In this document: positions 1 to 12,079 of the stretch, one piece after another | How the letters are laid out: every line of letters begins with the position of its first letter | Position numbering within the stretch: the first letter of the stretch is position 1 | From: Acanthaster planci | Lineage: Eukaryota > Echinodermata > Asteroidea > Valvatida > Acanthasteridae | Assembly: GCF_001949145.1 (NCBI RefSeq) | Contig: NW_019091641.1 | Coordinates: forward strand, 136,755-200,754 | DNA length: 64,000 bases | Direction of reading: 5' to 3' | Position numbers and translations under genes: made by a program | The notes under the pieces: generated by a model | What the model was told of the DNA's origin: nothing | The model's database searches: none | What the model saw: the letters and a program-made list of their open reading frames with translations, nothing else

Positions 1-539
1 CCCCAAATCAATAGTACATGCATGCACACTCAATAAAAATAGATTGACTTGAACCATGCAAAATACAACACTCCATGTGATAGTACACTAAACCTCAATG
101 GTTATGACTACAGGTCCATTATCCACTCCGAGCGGGAAAAAAAAGCGGGCTTGTTTTTAAATGAAAATGACTGCCCTTTGATACGAACGCACCGTGTATG
201 CGCGCAACTTTATGCACGTTTGACACGGAGCACGGTGAGTACGCGGAACGAATTCATTCTGGAATGTATGGTCTTCACCTGTGTGCCAAATGCGTGCAAG
301 AACCCAGTTGGAAAACTTCTCACCAGCCTGTCCTTCTTTTGCAGGTGAGGGTGCAGTGCAGCTCTCAAAGTGGATATACACATCTCCACAGCTTTCCCTT
401 AATCCCTACTTTACACAAGTTATCAAGATGAAACAAAAAACCATACCAAAAGTATGTGTGTAGGAACTGAGTTCCAAGTGAGAGAACGCTATTATCAGAT
501 TTCACTGTGAGGACCGGTAATGCTGCACTAGAATCTTAC
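1..539. other. Intron sequence of OXCT1 (downstream of coding exon 3)
   Basis: After the exon 3 donor GTAAGA at 539 I see no further SCOT exon to the left edge, so this should be intron. Short open frames here on both strands have no recognisable protein features. Confidence 0.7.
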
Positions 540-2949
540 CCAGCATTGTTACTAACTGCTGTGATTTCTTTCACACCGGATTTCAACAAGCCATTGATGA
601 GGTTCTCTGGAATGCCACACAAACCAAAGCCTGGAAATGAGAAGTGAAAAAGAAGTGTACAAACAGCGGTGGGTAGTGTTGTAGGTCTGGTGAATTTGTA
701 CTCGTGGTTGAATATTTTTCTCTCTATAACAAAAATGGAAATGCACTCTTTATGTTGAATAAACAAGGCACAACCATGGTTTGAAAACATTTAACAGGTA
801 TCAAATCACCTCTTCAATGTTTTTGGAAAGTCCATCCCGTCATGCCCAACTACTGAAGAAACCAACAAAGCCTTATTGGGCCAGCCTTTTTTTCTTATTT
901 ATTGGATTACAAACAGAGCACAAAACTTGGTAGGATCGGAGGGGAGAAAAATACTAAAAAACAAAATTTTAAAGTTCATTTTTCAAAAGGCGACTAACTT
1001 CAAGCATTTTTTAAAAAGTAACTGTTTTTGGTATATTAAGAAAAGAAATTAACTTGTATTTTCTTAGCTGATACAAAACATTGCCTTGGGAAAAATTAGG
1101 TACAGTCTATTCAAAACACTGCAATTCTGTTCATCAATGCTACTTTTTTTATTCTTTGGAGTTGGCAAGATCGTAATCCAACAAGTAAAAAAGTTGGGCT
1201 TACAGTCTACATGTACATGTTTCTCTGAACATGGTGTTTTACTTCAATGCATGCATATAATCACTGGAATATGGAATCGTGGAATAATTGGGAAGAACTT
1301 CATATTGGACGATAATAATTTTAATAGTCACAAACAAGTTTATAAGAGGGTTTAATGCTTAACTTTCAGAGGATTTTTCACAACTGAGGAAAGGGGGTTC
1401 ATTGTCCAAGGAAAACTAAGTGTTTGCGACACTTGAAAACTATGATTGAATTCTTCCTGGATACTAAATTAAACACGGCAGCAGAACAAAAGATGCTGTA
1501 CAAGAATGCTGTGATTTACACTGACACCAAACAAGGAGCTAATACACATGTGATACATGATGTATATGCAGACATGTACAGTCTATCTTACCTCCAACTA
1601 GGAGGGTAGATCCATCAGGGATATCGCTCACTGCCTCATTTGCACTGTCATAGAACTCCACACTCACTGGAGAAGTTGTTGATAGACAGCAAATTGCAGG
1701 CTGATGAGTGCAGACAGCAAAATTTACAAGAAAATATTACTTTTAGAAAATTTGGAACAATACATGCAAGAAAATGCAGTAGGCATGCCTGACTGCTGTC
1801 CAAAGACTGGAAAGACAGAGTCTGGTTAATAGGGCTCACTACTGAACATGTCCAGTTTCCAAACAAAAAAGAGAAAGTGGACATGCAAAAATCTATTTAT
1901 ACTTTTTGGTGGATTTTGATGGACTCAGTCCAGAAGGCCTGAGGTGACCAATTGTTGATGGATTATGACGGACTAAGTGCAGGAGGCTTGGAGCTGCACT
2001 GCAAGGTATTCAGTGCATATTGTCATGGCAACAGTGCTGAGTGATGACATCACGTTCCATACACCGTGTGTAATATCTGCCGAGTATACTGTAGCCTATC
2101 CCCAGAGCAATTGTGGGTTCCTTCCTCTCTGGCATGTCTGGTCGTGTCGGAGCATGTTACTTGTGTGAATATGAGCACAATCACTCCTGAACAAGGTTCA
2201 ATTTCATAGCGCTGCTTGACAATTGGTTCTGTGCTGACAAAGCCTCCATCTGTTTCACACAGACTGTTAACTGGTTAAAAAGCAACATGGTCTGATGGCA
2301 TAAGGATAGCAAAAGCAAGCTTTGCACTCTCCCTCCCCCCCCCCGGGATGCGGGAAAAGCTTACATGCAAGTAAGTGACCCATATTATCCACGTGCACAT
2401 GCATGCTACTGTTGTTCATTAAAAAAAATCAAAAAGTAAAGTATACTATATGTAAAAATACACTGCAGCAACTTGTACTGTAGAATTTCTAGCAGTGTCT
2501 AGAAAACACCTCTAGCACGTCTAGGCCTATTAACAAGACATAAATAGGGCCTACTACCCCTATGGGTTGTGCACAGGGTTGTGAAACGGCGTCCGTATAG
2601 AACTCTTTCCTGGAACACACCAAAAGGAGCCCCACAGTTGGAGGGGTACAATGTGAACAACATTTTAATTACCGCTGTTAACAAAAAGTGAATCCGTCCG
2701 AATACTGGGCCGGTAGACCTACGGCTTCATGCACACAAACTGTAACTAACGAATGCCATGCGAAATAACGTTAGTTTTTTGCACAGAACCTGCGGCTCTT
2801 TTAAAGGAACTAGGTCTATTGCATGGAAACTTGTAAAAGAGTTTCACCTTCAAATGTGTAGCTGCTGAATGCCGGTAACCATTGCAACCAGATGGTGCTG
2901 ATAAAATGTTTTTGACACGTCTAAACGCGAGTCTGCAGGCGGCCGCCAT
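540..2949 (-). CDS. OXCT1: Succinyl-CoA:3-ketoacid CoA transferase, mitochondrial (first three coding exons, partial)
   Basis: SCOT moves CoA from succinyl-CoA to acetoacetate in the mitochondrial matrix, the key step of ketone-body use. Three minus-strand exons join in phase. Exon 1 (2949-2848, 34 codons) starts [17 protein letters not shown], an Arg-rich, acid-free mitochondrial presequence. Exon 2 (1655-1592) gives FYDSANEAV and [11 protein letters not shown]. Exon 3 (630-540) gives [17 protein letters not shown] and AVSNNAG, the hallmark N-terminal block of family I CoA transferases. The remaining exons, with the catalytic Glu, lie left of the window. The exon 2 acceptor is the less usual TGTGGAG; a CTCCAG 14 bases upstream would break phase with the exon 1 GTGAAA donor, and THLK-FYDS matches the vertebrate HTK-FYTD junction as I remember it. 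An upstream in-frame ATG (2979) falls inside a repeat and is not preferred as the start. Confidence 0.93.
1656..2847 (-). other. OXCT1 intron 1
   Basis: AT-rich intron between the presequence exon and exon 2. It contains a short dispersed repeat (2561-2610) that recurs at 23802-23850, and otherwise nothing recognisable. Confidence 0.7.
2561..2610. repeat. Dispersed repeat shared with 23802-23850
   Basis: First copy of the short repeat, in OXCT1 intron 1. The words TTGTGCACAGGG, GCGTCCGTAT and AGAACTCTTTCC appear in the same order as in PGM1 intron 1. Confidence 0.55.
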
Positions 2950-2966
2950 GTTTAGGCAGGTACCAA

Positions 2967-3209
2967 GGCCGTTTTCCAATACTCAACTTCGTCTCCACGT
3001 CTGGCTCCGTGTAGGAAATCAAATCTCCAATTGTGGGCCTGAAGCGTTTAATTTACAGTAAGTACTGTGACTTTTGGCTCTTTTTAATCTTATTTGACGT
3101 TCTGTGGCACTATCAGACTTACTTTTACTTACTTATAACCTCAAAGTCAGGAAGTAAAAAAACAGTTGAAGCCTGAGATGGAGCCCGAGTCGAGTATTGG
3201 AAAACGGCC
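2967..3209. mobile_element. MITE-like element with about 39-bp terminal inverted repeats at the OXCT1 5' end
   Basis: The left end GGCCGTTTTCCAATACTC is repeated exactly in reverse complement at the right end (GAGTATTGGAAAACGGCC, 3192-3209). Similarity continues inward for about 20 more bases with mismatches. The element is 243 bp, has no coding potential and fits a non-autonomous DNA transposon. No clear target duplication is visible. The left arm begins 17 bp upstream of the OXCT1 start codon. Confidence 0.7.
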
Positions 3210-6200
3210 CACATGTCATTCTGCAGCCACGAGGGATATGTATACATGTCTAGCTAAGTCAGCTGGCTTCAGGTTAATTCAGCAGGAAATTCTTGCACCA
3301 GTCTATGGGAAGGGCTTCCATTATTAGTGCACGTACATGTACTTTACGAGCCGCAGCCGTAATTTAAGGCCACGTCTGTATTGCTTGACCCCCCTTGCAA
3401 ATATGCTGCCACAGACGACATGATAAATACCCTCAATTAAAAAAATCCAAAAAATGTTTCTCGGTTGTTCTAGACACACATTAAATTAAAGCCCATTTCC
3501 TCATGTGTCAGTTTTCTTTCTGTTGTTACCCGCCTTACTGATGACTATGTTTAAGGATACTTCTCTTCCGAGATCCCCCCCGCTCAAAACAATCCTGAAG
3601 CCCGGCAAATAGCAGTTTCGAAAAATGACCATGCATCGCAGGATAGCGCTTCCTTTCCTTTGTTCAACAAAGCATATGCAATCCGCAAATCACAAGAAAA
3701 TGCTGGAATAGAGAATTAGCATGGCAATGTGTGGCTGCTATGATTGACTGGCCTGCAAGTGTTTGATATCATTTCTTCATGCATAGTCTCTGCTATATGG
3801 TATATATACATAGTCTCTTGATCGTCTCCGTTATATTTTTGAAGGCTTTTACAATTTTTGGAGAGATTTTTTTCTGTATTTTAATGCACTTATATACTCA
3901 GGTTAATTTTTCTTACCAACTGTGACCACAATAGAAATAAGTTACTAGAACTTTTTTTGACATTCCTACTATTTCCACTTATTGGGAATTGTTGAGCTTG
4001 CTTTTCTTTAATTCATTTTTGTGGAAATAATAATATATGTACTACTAAATACTAACTGAAAATACAACCCTGTTTAAAATTAGGCCTAATGGGACAAATA
4101 TCCATTTTGAACGAATTTGAGGTAAAACTCGAAATCCAATCAAACGGGTGATATTTCTGCCGCCCATACAAGTTGTAAAATGACAGTGATCTATAAACCG
4201 CTTCAGAACAAACAAAATGGCCTTTTAATTACAAGACAGTCAGCTCTGGGATGCAAGTTCCAAACAGGTAATTGTCATCGGCTGGCTAGTGGCGTAGTTG
4301 CTTGATAGCCGTCGCAGATAATAAATGCAAACAGAAAGGGTTTGCTTTAAAAGGCAATAAATGATTCTTAATAATTACCACGACAGTTCAGCTTATTTTC
4401 ATGACAACTGATATTTAAAAAGTATTTGAGATGAATTTTAAAAAGATATCTGCGTTCGTGCCTGTGCTTTCACCGTCAATTACGCGTAAAAACCCGGTAG
4501 TTAACCGCTCCATTACTCTTTGGCAATGAAGTTGTTTAGTTCAAGTACTTGTACATGTATTTGGAGAGCGTTTTGAGCCACAATCTGTACTGAATTTGAA
4601 AACGACTCAAAAACTTAGATCAGTCTAAAAGAATATGCAACACAGCAACCAATGTCAGAAAATGTTTCGATCTATATCAGGCGTTCCATATGGGCTTCAA
4701 CTTGCAGGGATGATCTTAGGACATGTATCAACTGCGGCGGAACGGTTTTAAAGGTGGGGGGGGAGCCCCGGCCATTAGACTGAAAACAATTATGAAGTTG
4801 CAATGTACCTTCAACGGCTAGCAGGCCTGTGAAGTGTGGCGGGGGGGTAACAGTTTACTACCTTTTCAAAGGTAGGGGTAACGCCCTCCCTCCCCCGGTT
4901 GCGCCGCCGCGCCGGTGACATGTAGGCTTTACGGAATACGCAATCCGGCCCTGAAATTTGACAGACAGAGCGGTCACTGCTGCGGGATACTCGATAGAAC
5001 GGTGTTACATTTGTTGCAGGGTGGATACAAGTCATCCACTCAGGAAAAGGGTAAATTGACACGAAGTTTATCGTGAAGCATGTTGTCTAGCTCTAATCCA
5101 ATGTGCTTTTTAATTCTGAAGAAAAGCAGGCTATCTCAACACAATCCATAATCGAACAAACGACATGTATCTAACTTTCGTCTGGGTTTAAATCAATTAT
5201 GTTATTTCAGATCGTATCGGTTATATTCAAAGCACTTCAGTTACCAGGAAAAAATACTTTTATGACATATATACTAGAAATAATCAAACCAATATAGAAG
5301 TTGCACAGTTGACTAAAGTGATAATTGATAATGGATAGTTGATTACGTATTAACTTCAGTAAATTATTAAGCCATTTATACTTTTTCCGGTAGGCTCTCC
5401 TGTTCAACAGGCTGTTGGTTACACACCATTAAAACGTACATTTTTTTCAGTAATTTGAAATTTTCAACGTTAATAAAACAGCCGTTATTGAATTCACTGA
5501 CTAAATATATCAGATGAATTAAAAAAAACACAAAATCACTGCTGAATGGTACTGTGCAATGAGATCTACAGATTTACTTATGGCAAAATTCCTTGTAACC
5601 AGATAGCGAAATTACGGTTGCAGGATGGGGAATGAAATGAAAGAACTTGAAGCTGATATATGAAATCTGTAGGAACAAAGAATGGCCAAAGCACAAATAT
5701 GTTACAAATAACTGTAGTTGTTATCATATTTAGATTTTAAAAAAGCTTAACAGCAAAAAATTGCTAAATCCAATGGCAGTTTGCAATCACCTGTAAAAAG
5801 TATCAAAATGTACTATGCAAGATATTTATTTCCCTGAATGTACAGGATTGAAAAATTCAGTTTACAAAAGAAAAAAACTCAATCAGACTCAATTATATCC
5901 CTGAAGGTATAGGATTAAAGTTTTCAGTTTATAAAAGAAAAGAACTCAATTAGACTCAATTAATTTCCTTGAATGAAGAGAATTAGAAATGTCAATTTGT
6001 TCCCAACGTTATATTCAAAGCTCATTTCCATGGTGACAACAGTACTGAATGTCCTGCTCTCCAATTTATAAAAAGCTTAGATAAACAACTGCGTATGGAA
6101 TATCCTTACAGAACTGTCAATTTTCATTTGGTTTTAAATTGGGGATTAGGGGGAAAAACATGAAAAATGAAAACACATAACAAAAGTTGAAAACTCATTT

Positions 6201-6736
6201 ACATAATACATACATGTATTCCATTCTTGCCACTGCAATTTCAAATTGGAATGTAAAAAGCTTCTCTCACAGTGCCTGCTGTTATTCCCAATCATGGAAT
6301 CAATCCAACCATTAGTTAGGACCATCCCAGAGGTAGTGTTGTTGAGTTTGCCCAACTGCTACAACACATAAGTTGGGATTGTCCAAAATGGGAGAATCTA
6401 AACATATCATGTCTAAATTATAGTTAGGACAGTTGGGCAGATGGGTGTAGTTGGGACAGATGATATGGTTGGTGTCTAACATCTTAAAAAACAGAGGTTG
6501 CCTTGATATCTCTGAGATTCTTCAACAGTAACTATCCTATTAATGAATGTATGGACATCATAATATTTTTCCAGGTGGGGGCTAAACTTTTTTCCCAGGG
6601 GGTAAGAATTTTTTTTTGGGGGGGGGGCAAAGCACTCATTCGCAACGAAATGCTAAAACGCAACACTAGAAAGGGGTCAATTTTAGGGTTTTGGAAATCT
6701 TTTTTAATTTCTATTTTTTTTCCTTTCTTATTTTTC
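3210..6736. other. Intergenic region between OXCT1 and GILT
   Basis: No exon-like sequence was recognised on either strand. It holds a GC-rich patch around 4840-4920 and a 67-bp tandem repeat at 5826-5998, and is otherwise AT-rich and featureless to the eye. Confidence 0.6.
5826..5998. repeat. 67-bp imperfect tandem repeat, about 2.5 copies
   Basis: Two 67-bp units (5826-5892 and 5893-5959) both start TTAT(T/A)TCCCTGAA and end with a GACTCAA motif. A third, partial and more diverged unit runs from 5960 to about 5998. Confidence 0.8.
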
Positions 6737-6742
6737 TTTATT
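6737..6742 (-). terminator. Poly(A) signal of GILT
   Basis: AATAAA on the minus strand, 57 bases past the GILT stop codon. It lies in a T-rich (plus strand) tract, so chance occurrence is possible. Confidence 0.5.
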
Positions 6743-6798
6743 TTTTTTCAAGTGGTCCCCTTTTCCCCTCTCCAGCAACTCCCATGGCTAGAAGTTTT

Positions 6799-9700
6799 CT
6801 ACTCCCTCATGCGAGATCTGAGTTTGGGCTTGTCCTGGGAGCAGGCTGGTGGTTTCTTAGCTCCTTGGTATGTGTCACAGATCAACTTCTTCAGGTTCAT
6901 TTCTGCTTCGTTTTGAATTTTCTCTGTGTGCACCTGGGGATTGAAGATAAAATGAAAAAAAACAACCTCCAGACTTTGGTTCAAAGAAGGAATTAAGATG
7001 GTCACCCTTTGTGGCCAAGGGACGAAAAGGATAGGTTCAACTTGGCAAGACAATTGCAAGTCAGTTAAACGGCCAAAACAGTTCTCAGGAAAACAAGGTG
7101 AAAAGTGTTGGTGGAATTGTTAACAAATGTCATGTGATAAATGGAAACCACAGTCATGAAGAACAATGGGAAATATGGGTAGGGAAGTGGAAACACAGCT
7201 ACATGCTGACTGAAGATAGTAACTTTGTTGACTAGGCAAATGACATCAGCTAAAATTGAAAGCAATAGTCTGTAATAACAGACAGATAAAAACAACTCAA
7301 AGGTCTTAAATTACATGTTGATAATACAATGTGACTTGGGGGATCGTCCTCAGTCACTTTTTTTCCGAGTAGTTTTTTTCACCTTTCAATCCTCCAGGTA
7401 TCTTGCAACAACCATTGTGAATTCATCAACATTAAAAAGCTGCAGTATTTCTGAAGCAACTGAAGCTGATCTGCCTTAATTCAAGTTCCCTTTTTTCACG
7501 GATGAAAATTCAAAGACAGATATCGCTGAATTAGCAAGTGCAGCCAAATGCCCAATTTCATCAAAAACTACAACATGAATTAAAACAAACACAGAACTTA
7601 CTCCATTGAGTGTGACCCACGGCACATACTGATGAGGGGGCTTCAGTGCATCTGTCTTGAGGGCCATCTGATGCTCCAATGCATTCCCTAGGGAGCCATT
7701 AGCACATGCAAACACCTGCTCTGGATTCACCTTCATCTTCTCCATACACTTCGTGGAAATTGAAAATGCAGAAACAGCTCCATGTCAAAGTTTCTATGTT
7801 GCAAAGAGGACCTTGGTCTCATTTCTAAAGGCCCGAGCAAATACACGGATTTATGAGGTTACTCAGCCAATTGTCTCCTCTTTCTAATAAGTTGCTGTGG
7901 GAGATTGTTTAGAAAAAGGGGCTTCCAGTCAAAGATTTCATCAGGACTAACTGATTAATTGTTCCCAACAATATCAAAAGAGTCTCGTTCCAGAAATATG
8001 GTTATCCATTCAAATTTTTAAAAAACCGTCAACTACCGAATGCCAGTTTTTAAAAATGGTGCTGTGCAGTTGTAATATATTATTTGAAAAAAAAACAAAC
8101 TCAAAGAACAGAACACTTTCTATGGCCTTGCATGTACATCAATCCTGTGAGTTTCCTCCAATCCTGTTCAAGGACTTCAAGCAGTGTCCCATTATCTTCT
8201 TGCAATTCTTTCAATAAAATTTTTTAGGGCACCGATTCTCCGTGACTCTCAATTAAACCCCACAAAACCCATATGAAAATTTGGCATTGTCATGTATATC
8301 ACTTCCATGACTAACACTCATCAATGATGATGTCAGCATTTTAGACTGTCCTTCGCCTTTCCTGAGTACAAAGCTCAGTGCATAAACAGGAAGCACATGG
8401 TCATTGAAGGGCACAAATTTTCAGGTCACTGGCTTCCCCCAAAGTTTTTCTTAACATTGAACATATATTACAAACCGTGGCACTATTGCCTTTGAAAAAG
8501 TACAGTGGACTTCTTCTTACAGCATGTAAAGGCACATGTGGTAGGTTTACTGAAACAGTTTGGGCACTGACTTTTTAAAATGCTACAATTGAGTACAGTA
8601 TTTGTGCTCCTGAGAGAAGTACATGTAACTTTTCTACAATTGAGTACAGTATTTGTGCTCCTGAGAGAAGTAAATGTAACTTTTCTCAAGTGCATTTGTG
8701 CCAAAAATGTTCAATTTGAGGTCTTTCTTCAAGTCCAGTCTCTGGCATTTTGTCTTTTCAATAAACTTTGATTACATCAAACCTACGTGGGCCAATATCC
8801 ACTCTTTTCCAATTGGTTGTAAATACAATTGTAACAAACTTAAAACAGTACCCAAATATTTGACTTTGACACAAATTAATATACATGTATGTGGTGTAAC
8901 CACAGCACATAGAAGATATTAGCGTAACATTAAGTCAAAACTAGCTGTCTGAATCTGTTCCTTGCCATGAAGGACTTTACACAAGTAACTGGCAGCAGAA
9001 AAAACATGGTTAGTAAACCTATCTTTATTCAACTTTACTTACTTCCCTTGCATAGGTAACAGGGTCCCGCGAAACCTCCATGCAATAAATTGTCTGGAAC
9101 GCAGTTTGGAAGGGGGCAAAGTGCAGGATGCATGTCTCCAATACATTGCCACGGCATTCCTCCTGCCCATGCTGGCACTGAAAGACATATTTAGAGCCCT
9201 CCCTTTTCTCCTGAAATGTGAAGAGCCAGGAATGATGTAAGTATTTGTGAAATGGGTGACAGCTAACAACAAGGATCTGTGTCACACAGCACCGAGCTAA
9301 GCTCACAAAATGCTGAAAACATCTGCTTAGCAAATGTCATGGTTTGCATATAGCTTGTGACTGACTTTTTTGTTTTGCTTAGCTCTATGCAATGGGATTC
9401 AGGTTATCACTAAGCACCTTTTGGCAAGGGAAACTGAGACCTTCTGTTGGGCCTGCTCAGTCGATGTGCCTCACTGGTGTGATTGTGCAATCTCTGCACG
9501 AATGCTCAATCTTGCTGTTTGACCTTTCCAAACAATTGCATTTTCTTTTTACTTCATGAATATGGCAGATGATCCTAAAAAACAGGGTGAGCAATAAAGA
9601 ATTGACTGATAATGCAACATGATTATGCAAGCATGCCTTTGAATTTGATTTGCCTTTGAAGGTTTGGCGGAAGAGAAGAAGATAAACTCTGGTGCCTTTT

Positions 9701-11661
9701 CCAAAAGGGACAAGGCTTTTTAAACATAGAGCACACCTCTGCATTTCCATACGGAACCATGGTCAGGTTCATGATTTCACTGACAGCCATGTATGCATCA
9801 TGGAGTTGGCCACTGATGAACAACTGGCAGTCTGGGCAATACGACTCATAGTACAGGGTGAAGTTAACCTTTGGGGCATCTTTGACTGGAGATTGCCATT
9901 CTGAACATTGCTTAACGACCTGAAAATGGTAAAGTAAACAGTAAGAACATATCCATAAATTGCTTTGTTCTCTAATAGCCATGATAGTGATGTAATGTAA
10001 ACAGTGACACATGTGGTTATCAGGAGTTGACTACACAAAGTCCAACACAAACACATTAAAAAAAAAACAAGTGGCATTCTACTTTACAGACTACTCCTCT
10101 TTCATATGATAGCTAAAAGATAATAAATCTTTAAAACACACAAATGAAAAAAAACCAAAACAGAGAGACATTTTTAAATGGTAATCTAGAAACAAACAAT
10201 TTTCCATAATTTGGTTACAATTCAGACCTTTCTTCCAAAGCTTCTTCCAAACAAAACACTGGATTTAATTTGAGATCAACACGCACAAAGATTCTCTATA
10301 CATCTCCATGTACAATTCTTCCATATGATTAACTTTATGCTCCAAGTGAACTTAAACAAAGATTTCACAGTCATGCTGTTTCAATTACATTCGAACTAGT
10401 CTGATTAACTTGGACCCTAAAAATTGCCTTTTTTAACATTTGGACATGGTCGGTCGATAGTATGGTCCATGTATCTTCCATAGGCTTTTGCTTCAATTAA
10501 TTCATTTCACTCAAAAAAGCCTGTACCCCAAATCAAAATTTTCCGAATTCACCTCCCAAACAGTCCTACCTTAAACTGTCTAATGTACCCGGCTTAGAAT
10601 CAAGTGAGAATTGGAAATTCCAATAATGATGATAAGGTTTACTCACACTTGGGAAGAAAAGAAAAATGTCCCCTTTCAAACGGTCTTATCGTCGAGCGCA
10701 ATGTCACCCTCCTGTTCAAATAGAGATTTAAACTGTATGTTAATGACCTGGAGATGACATCACAATGCGCCAACCTAGTGGACCATTCACAAAAAGCATG
10801 CCATGTCGGCACACGAAGTGCTGACAACTGATTTTTGAGGGCCGCAATAAACAATGTACAGCTTCGATATGGTCACAGCCACCAAACTTAGCACTGTGCC
10901 AACACAGCATGCTTTCTGTGAATGGTCCGCTAGGCTGGCGCGCCCTGACGTTGTCTCCAGGACATCAACATATAGTTCAAATTGCTGTTTGAGGAAAGAT
11001 GGTGTCTTCGAACTCGTCTACAAGAGCATTTCCAATCTGAAGGGGAATCGTTCTTTTATTCCCATATTTAAGTAAACCATATTATCATTATTGGAATCTC
11101 CAATTCTCACTTAATCCATATACGGGCACATTAGGCATTTTAAGGACAGTTTTAGAGGTGAATTCAGAGGATTTTAAGTGACTGGGGTTACATGCCATTT
11201 TGACAGAAATGAATTAATGGAAGCCAAAGCCTATGGAACGTATTTGGACCCGACCATATCCCAATGTTAAAAAATGCGATTTGTAGGGTCCAGGTTACTT
11301 GGACTACATTTGAACCATATCCATTCCTAGCTAGTTTGCGTAACTCAAGTACTGAATGCTCATGACAGATGGAAATGCGCACCTCAGTACCTTTGCATAA
11401 AATTCAATTGACAAGTAATTGGTACTTAAAACAACTTGTTACAAAATAAAACTCCGTTATGACCGCTTACAAGCAGATAACACATTCTTAGATTTTTCCA
11501 ATGTATCAAAAATTGGTACACTTCAAACTCACATGGCACGATTCAGCAATTTCTGAAGAACTGCACCACAATTCTGGTGGAAACGTGCATGACATCCCAC
11601 GAGCCGATTGGGTCGCAAAGACAACTAACAAAACAGCAACGGTGGACCGATATCCCATCAT
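6799..11661 (-). CDS. IFI30: Gamma-interferon-inducible lysosomal thiol reductase-like protein (GILT)
   Basis: GILT reduces protein disulfides in lysosomes and endosomes, which helps antigen and pathogen breakdown. Five phase-0 exons: 11661-11533, 9919-9737, 9210-9043, 7748-7602 and 6933-6799 (TAG stop), giving 253 residues. Residues 1-22 are a hydrophobic signal peptide (VAVLLVVFATQSA). Residues 27-43 hold the family motif PPELWCSSSEIAESC. The thioredoxin-type active site is C71-P-D-C74. The GILT signature CQHGQEECRGNVLETC is at 116-131. LEHQMALKTDALKPPHQYVPW and a following Asn-Gly lie in exon 4. All exon joins keep phase 0 with good GT-AG sites. Length is typical of the family. The gene is divergent from MMACHC, with possible MiT/TFE E-boxes between them. 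Confidence 0.96.
8583..8684. repeat. 51-bp tandem duplication in GILT intron 3
   Basis: Units 8583-8633 and 8634-8684, starting CTACAATTGAGTACAGTATT, differ at a single base. The near-identity suggests a recent duplication. It lies within the intron between the third and fourth GILT exons. Confidence 0.9.
9920..11532 (-). other. GILT intron 1
   Basis: A 1.6-kb intron between the signal-peptide exon and the CPDC exon. At about 10640-11080 the two halves share inverted similarity: AGCATGC plus GTGAATGGTCC on one arm and its complement on the other, each next to a TTCAAA-rich flank. A second outer pair surrounds it (AATTGGAAATTCCAATAATG against CATTATTGGAATCTCCAATT). The region may therefore hold a degenerate fold-back element. 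No exon was recognised. Confidence 0.5.
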
Positions 11662-12079
11662 GTTTGCCAACAAAAAGAAATCAGTTTTTTTTTTTCAACA
11701 GACGAAATCAACTGAATATGCACTCATCACCGACGCGTTGACAGAATGGCAAACGCCCGGCGTTCGGCCCAGTTTATAATGATTCGCGTCATGTGATAGC
11801 TTTTGTAGTTCATGTGATAGATCAATCATGTGATATTTCATCAGTCACGTGGCAGAGATCTGTCAGCGGTCAGTCACCGTGCTGTAAACTTGTTAAGCGC
11901 TAGATGGAGGGCGCTGTTTGCATTGACCTCTTAACAATGAAAGTGCATGTCACGTTGTGATATGATATGTGTAGAGATCTAGTCAGTGGACGGTCGTGAT
12001 CGATAGTGCACGTGTGCGGATGTGGACAAGCACTGATCAGTATATCGCGTCATGTTATGAAATAATGAGTCATTAAATT
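11662..12079. promoter_or_regulatory. Divergent GILT/MMACHC promoter region
   Basis: Only 418 bp separate the two start codons on opposite strands, so both promoters should lie here. No obvious TATA box is present at the expected distance from either ATG. A cluster of E-boxes sits nearer the GILT side, and another CACGTG is at 12009-12014. Confidence 0.75.
11789..11853. promoter_or_regulatory. Cluster of M-box / CLEAR-like E-boxes
   Basis: TCATGTGA occurs three times (11789-11796, 11810-11817, 11826-11833) and is followed by GTCACGTGGC at 11844-11853, all within 65 bp. TCATGTGA is the MITF/TFEB M-box and GTCACGTGAC the CLEAR core that drives lysosomal genes in vertebrates. The cluster is 128-192 bp upstream of the GILT start codon, and GILT is a lysosomal enzyme. 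Binding is inferred. Confidence 0.55.

Noticed and set aside
2950-2979. Upstream in-frame ATG as the OXCT1 start
   Set aside because: It lies inside the MITE arm; the next ATG opens a typical mitochondrial presequence in a GCC-rich context.
6503-6916. A 137-codon plus-strand open frame
   Set aside because: It runs antisense through the last GILT exon and a low-complexity T/G-rich tract, with no start context or domain.
8937-8995. A possible extra GILT exon (frame reading YLCKVLHGKEQ)
   Set aside because: No phase-compatible acceptor and donor pair exists, and joining exon 3 directly to 7748 gives the expected family sequence ARE-CMEKMKV.
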